From Arachis hypogaea (lineage: Eukaryota; Streptophyta; Magnoliopsida; Fabales; Fabaceae), in NCBI RefSeq assembly GCF_003086295.3, contig NC_092042.1:45506137-45570136 (forward strand): a DNA stretch of 64,000 nucleotides, written 5' to 3'. Both the position numbers and the translations under genes were made by a program. Each line of letters opens with the position of its first letter. Positions within the stretch are counted from its first letter, which is position 1. This document shows positions 56,846 to 64,000 of this stretch, piece after piece. Under the pieces are notes generated by a model that worked only from the letters and a program-made list of their open reading frames with translations, searched no databases and was not told the DNA's origin.

Positions 56846-56952
56846 ACTATGATATTCATCAATTAAGGCATGAATTGCAATGATCAAATGAGATTATGCC
56901 TCTTCTATGGTCCTTTTTATGCAAGAAAAAGGGTAGATGATGTAAGTCATCA
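56846..56952 (-). repeat. 5' LTR of Element C, distal 107 bp
   Basis: Continues 46423 across Element 2; matches 34823-34929. It ends GTAAGTCATCA followed by the CTCAA duplication. Confidence 0.9.
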
Positions 56953-56957
56953 CTCAA

Positions 56958-58679
56958 CATTGCCTTCAAGATAATATTTGACTCTTTGCCCGTTAATAAT
57001 GAACTTTTTGTCAGAGTCAATATCTTGAAGCTCTACATATCCATATGGTGACACACTTATAATCACATATGGTCCCTTCCATTGGGAAGTTTCCCAAGAA
57101 ACAATCTGAGCCTAGAGTTGAATAGCAGAACCTTTTGTCCTAGCTCAAAGACTCTAGATGACAGCTTTCTGTCATGCCATCATTTTGCTTTCTCCTTGTA
57201 AATTTTGGCATTTTCGAAAGCATTGAGTCTGAACTCCTCTAGCTCATTCAACTAGAGTAATCTCTTCTCTCCAGCTACCTTAGCATCAAGGTTTAGGAAC
57301 CTGGTTACCCAGTAGGCCTTGTGTTCCAGTTCCACTGGCAGATGACAGGCTTTTCCATACACAAGCTGGTATGGAGAGGTCCCTATAGGAGTCCTGAATG
57401 CAGTTCTGTATGCCTACAGAGCATCATCCAGACTTCTTGCCCAATCCCTCCTATGGGTATTTACAGTCCATTCCAGGATTCTTTTTAGGTCTCTATTTGA
57501 GACTTCAGTCTGCCCATTTGTCTGCGGGTGATATGGGGTTGCTACTTTGTGGTTAATTCCATATTGGATCATAGCAGAGTCAAGCTGTTTATTGCAAAAA
57601 TGAATGCCCCTATCACTGATTAGTACTCGAGGTACACCAAATCTGCTGAAGATATGCTTTTGTAGGAATTTCAGCACTTTCCTAGTATCATTAGTGGGTG
57701 TTGCAATTGCTTCTACCCATTTAGATACATAGTCTACTGCCACCAGAATGTAAGTGTTTGAAAATGATGGTGGGAAAGGTCACATGAAGTTAATGTCCTA
57801 TACATCAAACAACTCAATCTCTAAGATCCCTTACTGAGGCATGGCATAAGCATGAGGCAAATTACCAGCTCTCTGGCAACTGTCACAGTTATGTACAAAC
57901 TCTCGGGAGTCTCTATAGAGAGCAGGCTAGTAGAAGCCACATTGGAGAACCCTTGTGGCTGTTCGCTCACCTCCAAAATGTCCTCCATACTATAATCCAT
58001 GGCAGTGCCATATGATCTTCTGCGCCTCTTCTCTAGGCACACATCTACGGATTATTTCGTCTGCACACCTCTTAAAGAGATATGGTTTATCCCACAAGTA
58101 GTACCTTGCATCAGAAGCCAATTTTTTTTCTGCATGCTATACTATTTGGGTATGAATCTCACAGCTTTATAGTTTGTAATGTCTGTAAACCACGGTGCTT
58201 CCTGAATGGCAAACAATTGCTCATCCAAAAAGGTTTCAGAGATCTCAGTAGGAGGGAAGGATGCTCCTGCTACTGGTTCTATCCGGGATTGGTTGTCAGC
58301 TACTTGGTTCTCTGTCCCTTTTCTGTCTCTTATTTCTATATGAAACTCTTGCAGAAGCAACACCCATCTTATGAGCCTGGGTTTTGAATCCTGCTTTGGG
58401 AGGAGATATTTTAGAGCAGCATGGTCAGTGTACACAATCACTTATGATCCTACTAAATAAGATCTGAACTTGTCAATGGCATAAACCACTGCAAGCAACT
58501 CCTTCTCTGTGGTTGTGTAATTTTTCTGTGCGTCATTTAAAACACGACTAGCATAATAAATGACATGCAGAAGCTTGTCATGCCTCTGTCCTAATACTAC
58601 ACCGATGGCATGGTCACTAGCATCACACATTAGTTCAAATGATAATGTCCAGTCTGGTGCAGAAATGACTGGTGCTATG
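56958..58679 (-). pseudogene. RNase H and integrase of Element D
   Basis: Minus strand, continuing from 60278 across the solo LTR. RNase [32 protein letters not shown]; the fourth motif reads VADNQSR where others have VADHLSR. Integrase: [60 protein letters not shown]. The first acidic motif WGIDFM is damaged (DINFM with flanking stops). At least eight stops, so it is an old copy. The C-terminal end continues to the CTCAA junction and at 32528. Confidence 0.83.
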
Positions 58680-58684
58680 ACCAG

Positions 58685-60272
58685 TGGTGCACGAAATTGT
58701 AAATCACACTTTTCACAACTCGTACCACTAACCAGCAAGTGCACTGGGTCGTCCAAGTAATACCTTACGTGAGTAAGGGTCGATCCCACGGAGATTGTTG
58801 GCTTGAAACAATCTATGGCTATCTTATTATTCATAGTCAGGATACCAGTTATGATTATCAATTGACTTGCAAATGAACAAGAGGACATGGATTAAATAAT
58901 ACAAAGTTGGAATAAAAATAGTAAATGATGTTGAAAAATTTGAATTACTTATTATGCAATAATGGAGAATATGTTGGAGTTTTGGAGATGCTTTGTCTTC
59001 TAAATTTCTGTAACATAATGCTTCCTCACTTTCAAAAGTGCAAAGTTCCTTCCATGGCAAGCTGTGTGTAGGGTGTCACCATTGTCAATGGCTACTTCCC
59101 ATGCTCTCAGTGAAAATGGTCCAAATGCTCTGTCACAGCACGACTAATCATCTGTTGGTTCTCGATCATGTCGAAATAAGATCCGTTGATCCTTTTGCAT
59201 TTGTCACTACACCCAACAATCGCGAGTTTGAAGCTCGTCACAGCCATTCAATCCTTGAATCCTACTCGAAATACCACAGACAAGGTTTAGACTTTTCGGA
59301 TTCTCATGAATGCCATCATCAATTCTAGCTTATACCACGAAGATTCTGATTAAGAAATCTAAGAGATACTCATTCAATCTGATGTAGAACGGAGGTGGTT
59401 GTCAAGCACAAGTTCGTGGATTGAGGAAGGTGATGAGTGTCACGGATCATCGCCTTCTTCATAGTGAAGCGCGAATGAACATCTTAGATAGGAACAAGCA
59501 TGTTTGAATGGGAAACAGAAATAATTGCATTAATTCATCGAGACGCTGCAGAGCTCCTCACCCCCAACAATGGAGTTTAGAGACTCATGCCGTCAAAGAG
59601 TATAAAATTCAGATCTAAAAATGTCATGAGATACAAAATAAGTCTCTAAAAGTTGTTTAAATACTAAACTAGTAACCTAGGTTTACAGAAAATGAGTAAA
59701 CTAAGATGGATAGTGCAGAAATCCACTTCTGGGGCCCACTTGGTGTGTGCTGGGGCTGAAAATTAAGCTTTTCACGTGCCTGGGCTGTTTCTGGAGTTGA
59801 ACGCCAGGTTGTAACCTGTTTCTGGCGTTGAACTCCAACTTGTAACCTGTTTCTGGCGCTGAACGCCAGACTGCAACATGGAACTGGCGTTGAACGCCAG
59901 TTTACGTCGTCTATTTTCGTGCAAAGTATGGACTATTATATATTGTTGGAAAGCCCTGAATGTCTGCTTTCCAACCCAATTGAGAGCGCGCTAATTGGAC
60001 TTCTGTAGTTCGAAAAATTCCATTCCGAGTGCAGAGAGGTTAGAATCCAACAGCATCAGCAGTTCTTTTTCAGCCTGAATCAGATTTTTGCTCAGCTCCC
60101 TCAATTTCAACCAGAAAATACCTGAAATCACAAAAAAATACACAAACTCATAGTAAAGTCCAGAAATATGATTTTTGCCTAAAAACTAATAAAAATCTAC
60201 TAAAAACTAACTAAAACATACTAAAATCTACATGAAATTACCCCCAAAAGCGTATAAAATATCCGCTCATCA
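58685..60272 (-). mobile_element. Solo LTR 2 (FIDEL/Feral-like), in pol of Element D
   Basis: 1588 bp, minus orientation, flanked by ACCAG (58680-58684 and 60273-60277). It has TGATGAGCGG at its minus-strand start. The palindrome segment (59790-59900) is expanded compared with Element 1: alternating GTTGAACGCCAG and CTGGCGTTGAAC half-sites with TGTAACCTGTTT spacers. A TATTTAAA box lies at the complement of 59656-59663. Confidence 0.95.
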
Positions 60273-60277
60273 ACCAG

Positions 60278-61500
60278 CTTAGCTTTTAGAGTCTCAAAAG
60301 CCTGCAAACACTCTGTGTCAAAGATAAATGGTGTATCAGCAGCTAGAAGATTGCTCAGAGGTTTGGCAATTTTCGAAAAATCCTTTATAAACCTCCTATA
60401 GAATCCTGCATGCCCCAGAAAGCTTCTGATTGCCTTAACATTGGCAGGTGGTGGTAATTTTTCAATTACTTCTACCTTAGCTTGATCCACCTCTATTCCC
60501 TTGTTCAAAATTTTGTGCCCAAGGACAATTCCTTCAGTCACCATAAAGCGACATTTCTCCCAGTTTAAAACCAGGTTAGTCTCTTGGCACTTTTTCAGAA
60601 CAAGTGCTAGATGGTCAAGACAGGAGCTAAATGAGTCTCCAAATATTGAGAAGTCATCCATGAAGACTTCCAAAAATTTCTCCACCATATCAGAGAAGAT
60701 AGAGAGCATGCATCTCTGAAAGGTTGCAGGTGCATTGCATAGGCCAAATGGCATCCGTCTGTAAGCAAATACTTCAGATGGACATGTGAATGCTATTTTC
60801 TCTTGGTCCCGAGGATCTACTACAATCTGGTTGTAACCTGAATAGCCATCCAGAAAGTAGTAGTATGGATGACCTTCTAGTCTCTCTAGCATCTGATCTA
60901 TGAATGGCAAAGGAAAATGATCCGTTCTGGTGGCTATATTGAGCCTTCTATAGTCAATACACATACGTCATCCTGTAACTGTTCTTGTAGGAACCAGTTC
61001 ATTCTTTTCATTATGAACCACTATCATGCCTCCCTTCTTGGGGACAACTTGGACAGGTCTCACCAGGGGCTATCAGAAATAGGATAAATAATCCTAGCCT
61101 CTAGTAACTTAGTGACCTCTTTTTGCACCACGTCCTTCATGGCTAGGTTCAGCCGCCTCTATGGTTGAACTACTGGCTTAGCATTATCCTCCAATAGGAT
61201 CTTGTGCATGTATCTAGCTGGGCTAATGCCCTTAAGATCACTTATGGACCACCCAAGAGCTGTCTTGTGTGTCCTTAGCACCTGGATCAGTGCTTTCTCT
61301 TCCTGTGGATCTAAAGTAGAGCTTATGATTATCGGAAAAGTATCATCTTCTCCCAGAAAAGCATATTTCAGGGATGTTGTTAGTGGTTTGAGCTCGGGTT
61401 TAGGAGGTTTCTCCTCTTCCTGAGGAGTTTTTAAAGGTTCTTCTGTTTCCTCTGGTTCCTCCAGATCAGGCTAAACATCTTTAAGAATGTCCTCTAGCTC
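60278..61500 (-). pseudogene. Reverse transcriptase of Element D
   Basis: Open part 60964-60278: [56 protein letters not shown], catalytic [25 protein letters not shown]. Upstream (to about 61500) the pre-RT spacer (ALGWSISDLKGISP) carries several stops and a frameshift near 61070. It is cut within the RT-RNase H junction by Solo LTR 2. Confidence 0.85.
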
Positions 61501-62343
61501 TGATTCGAAACTTTCAGCCATATTGACCTCTTCCACCAGGGAGTCAATAATGTCAACACTCATGCATTATTTTGATGTGTCTGGATGTTGCATAGCTTTG
61601 ATAGCATTCAACTTAAACTCATCCTCATTGACTCTCAGGGTCACTTTCCCTTTTTGGACGTTAATGAGAGTTCGTCCAGTTGATAGGAAAGGTCTTCCTA
61701 GAATGAGAGTTGCACTCTTGTGCTCCTCCATTTCCAGCACTACAAAGTCAGTGGAAAAGGCGAATGGCCCAACCTTGACAATCATGTCTTCAATTACGCC
61801 TGATGGCATTTTAATAGAGCCGTTAGCAAGTTAGAGACATATCCGGGTTGGTTTGACTTCTTCAGTCAAACCAAGCTTTCTGATAGTGGATGCACGTATC
61901 AGGTTGATACTCACCCCAAGATCACATAGAGCTGTCTTGGTACAAGCACCCTCTAATGTGCATGGTATCATAAAGCTTCCGGGATCTTTAAGCTTTTCTA
62001 GTAATCTTTTCAGAATGACTGCACTACATTCTTCAGTGAGGAAAACTTTTTCAGTTTCTCTCCAATCCTTCTTATGACTTAAGATCTCTTTCATGAACTT
62101 AGCATAAGAGGGTATTTGCTCAAGTGCTTCTGCAAATGGAATCTTTATTTCAAGAGTTCTGAGATAGTCTGCAAAGCGGGAAAATTATTTATCCTGTTCT
62201 ACTTGGCGGAGTTTCTGAGGATAAGGCATCTTGGCTTTATATTCTTCGACCTTAGTTGCTGCAGGTTTATTACCTACAGAAGTGGTTGGAGAAGTGTGCT
62301 TAGGAGGGTTGTTATCAGCACTTGCAGGTGCCTGATCCCTCAT
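61501..62343 (-). pseudogene. Protease region of Element D
   Basis: Linker KMPYPQKLRQ, then IPFAEALEQIPSYAKFMKE, protease active site CDLGVSINLI and TLILGRPFLSTG, with stops near 62188, 61835 and 61567. Asp is kept; the following residue triplet is LGV rather than LGA/LGS. Confidence 0.82.
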
Positions 62344-62549
62344 TGGCGTTTGAACGCCATAATTGGGTGCTGAATGGGCATTTAATGCCAGATTGCCACC
62401 CTTTTCTGGCGTTTGAATGCCAGAACTGGCATCTTTATTGGCGTTTAACACTAGGTTGCTGCCCTTTTCTGGCATTTGAACGCCAGAGTTGGCAGCTAAA
62501 TGGGCATTTAACGCCAGTTTTTGACCCTTTTTCTAGCGTTTGAACGCCA
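62344..62549 (-). repeat. 63-bp minisatellite inside the gag-pol linker of Element D
   Basis: Four units, starting at 62344, 62407, 62470 and 62534 (spacing 63, 63, 64). Each has TGGCGTTTGAACGCCA plus a second weaker inverted repeat (GGCATTTAACGCCAG type). On the minus strand it is in frame and translates to a 21-residue repeat around LALNAHSAPNYGVQTPEKG. The 64-bp step breaks the frame of the last unit. Confidence 0.82.
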
Positions 62550-62580
62550 GAACCATTCTTCTCTGGGTCTTACGGTCCTC
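62550..62580 (-). pseudogene. Element D linker, cut by Element E
   Basis: A short continuation of Element D. The sequence switches to an LTR at 62581. The upstream gag of Element D must lie right of the window. Confidence 0.6.
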
Positions 62581-64000
62581 TGATGCCAGGGCATCTAGGC
62601 CAGTTTCACTGACTTTTTCTTTACTATTTTAGGATAGTTTCATGCATTTTTCCTAGTAAACAAGGCAAGTTTTGGGTGAAAATACACTTACACCTTCATT
62701 CAAGCAACTATTGTGAATTTTGCATGATTTCATGAGATTTTTGCTAGAATTACATGATATTTTAGTGATGCATGATCTCATGATTTTGGCTAGAGCTTTG
62801 ATGCACTTTAATTGCTTGGTTTCAGGACAAATGAAGCATGGAAGAATCACGTTAGCATTCACGTTAACTTAGTTAACGTGACTACTAACGTGGGATGGCA
62901 ATTGACTTGCAACGTTAATGAGAAAAGTGATCACCAATAACGCCTGCAAAGCCATTTCATAGCCTACGTTAAGAGCCACGTTAACTAAGTTAACGTGGTA
63001 CTTAACGTAGAAGGAAAGGAGGACTCCACGTTAATGAGAAACGTGAACTCCAATAATGTTTCTCCTCAACGTTAGTGGTAAAAGTGAACACCACTAACGT
63101 TGGGAAACTAGGCAATGCCCCACGTTAAGAGTCATCTTAACTAAGTTAACGTGAACTCTAACATGGATAAGGATCAACAATGCCAACGTTAGTGACACTC
63201 ACTTTTGTCACTAACGTTGAATCATTTTCATTGCCTACGTTAACTCTCACGTTAAGATTGTTAACGTGAAAGTTAACGTGGAGTGGGGTTCAAGGAGCCA
63301 ACGTTAGTGACACTCACTTTTGTCACTAACGTTGGAAGATGGCTTCATTACTACGTTAAGAGCCACGTTAACTTAGTTAACGTGGACTCTAACGTAGGGG
63401 ATTAAGGCAAATGGAGCGTTAGTGACAAAGGTGAGTGTCACTAACGCTCTCGAAGGTGATAAGTGCCCACGTTAAGAGCTACGTTAGCTAAGCTAACGTA
63501 AGACCTAACGTGGGAGGAAAAGGGCAAGCAACGTTAATGGGAAAAGTGATTCCCATTAACGTTTGCGAAAAGGGGCACAAGCCAACGTTAATGGGAAAAG
63601 TGAGTCCCATTAACGTTGGCCAAGAATTGAGAATAACATGGGCATATGAGGGTGGAACGTTAGGGGAAAAGGTGAATGCCACTAACGTTCTCGCACCCAG
63701 AAATATATTCCACGATTAATCTCACTAAGTGCCTGAGCCTAATTCATATTTCTCTGCAAGCTGGGCCCACTAAAGATGAGAATTGCTTCAACTCAAAGTC
63801 CAAAGCCCACATCCAAGACTTGAAGAACTCACTAGAAGATCATGAAGAGTAGTATATATAGGAGTAGTTTTGAATAGTAGAGGACGTTTGGCATTTTGGG
63901 GGAACTACTCTCTGCATATTTACTTTTCTGTACTTCTATCATGGATTCTTCTTTTCTACCATTTTTGATTCCTAGAGCTATGAACAACTAAACCCATTTC
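62581..64000 (+). mobile_element. Element E: LTR of the Element A family (runs off the window)
   Basis: Starts TGATGCCAGGGCATCTAGG and matches the reverse complement of the Element A LTR from 15268 leftward. With a 2179-bp LTR it would end near 64760, so only about 1420 bp are visible. It may be a 5' LTR or a solo LTR. TATATATAGG near 63853. The first 14 bases after TG contain the palindrome GATGCCAGGGCATC. Confidence 0.85.
62848..63690. repeat. ACGTTAAC hairpin array in the LTR of Element E
   Basis: About a dozen hairpins in 840 bp. Examples: 13-bp arms CAACGTTAGTGAC/GTCACTAACGTTG at about 63183-63218 and again near 63298-63334; GAGCGTTAGTGACA/TGTCACTAACGCTC near 63415-63450; a 47-bp near-palindrome centred on GTTAACTTAGTTAAC near 63375. 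Palindromic and gapped hairpins alternate. Confidence 0.87.

Larger units (their letters stand above)
32529..56952 (-). mobile_element. Element C: Athila-like element with gag-pol and 3' ORF, carrying Element 2
   Basis: Flanked by CTCAA (32524-32528 and 56953-56957). Minus-strand order: 5' LTR (56952-56846 plus 46423-44085, split by Element 2), primer site, gag, protease, RT, RNase H, integrase, post-pol hairpin, non-coding spacer with three TAAGTTTGGTGT copies, hairpin, 3' ORF, 3' UTR, hairpin plus tract, 3' LTR (34929-32529). Without Element 2 it is about 14 kb. All genes carry breaks. It sits inside Element D. Confidence 0.92.

Overview
This window is a stack of nested plant LTR retrotransposons, and I found no host gene in it. 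The repeats fit a legume, most likely Arachis (peanut or a wild relative): LTRs beginning TGATGAGCGGATAATTTATA look like the FIDEL/Feral type of that genus. That attribution is from memory and needs a library search. The Ty3/gypsy elements whose primer site is visible use a tRNA-Asp site (TGGCGCCGTTGCCGGGGA or close to it), have Athila-like gag-pol, and several carry an extra 3' ORF.

Layout. 1-11376: a minus-strand Ty1/copia element (gag, primer site, 5' LTR), split by a 10.5 kb non-autonomous element (Element 1, 306-10760, TSD TGTTC). 11509-11972: a complete minus-strand TRIM (TSD ATTTT). 13090-21903: Element A, minus strand, with 3' LTR, pol and most of gag; its 5' end is lost at a deletion junction. 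21904-32215: Element B, plus strand, gag-pol with a truncated 5' LTR and an intact-length 3' LTR, carrying a minus-strand solo LTR (28366-29989, TSD CTCTT). 32221-32528 and 56953-62580: Element D, minus strand, the oldest visible host. It was opened by Element C (32529-56952, minus, TSD CTCAA), by a second solo LTR (58685-60272, TSD ACCAG) and by Element E (plus-strand LTR from 62581 past the window end). Element C carries Element 2 (46424-56840, plus, TSD AATAT) inside its 5' LTR. Element 2 is a sister copy of Element 1.

How it works together. B, C, D and A are decayed autonomous types encoding gag, protease, RT, RNase H and integrase. Elements 1 and 2 keep gag-protease and a 382-codon 3' ORF but have no RT or integrase, so they must have been mobilised in trans. 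All reading frames are broken by stops or frameshifts; many stops fit C-to-T change at methylated cytosine.

The most unusual content is non-coding. (i) Four element families carry arrays of short GC- or CpG-bearing inverted repeats with different sequences but similar architecture. (ii) A hairpin with a covarying stem followed by TAAGTTTGGTGT sits before the 3' LTR in several elements, and a second copy sits before the 3' ORF. (iii) A second covarying hairpin with loop AGGCAA follows the gag/pol stop in every element. (iv) A third lies in the downstream part of the LTRs. These look like conserved RNA or DNA structures and are the best candidates for something undescribed.
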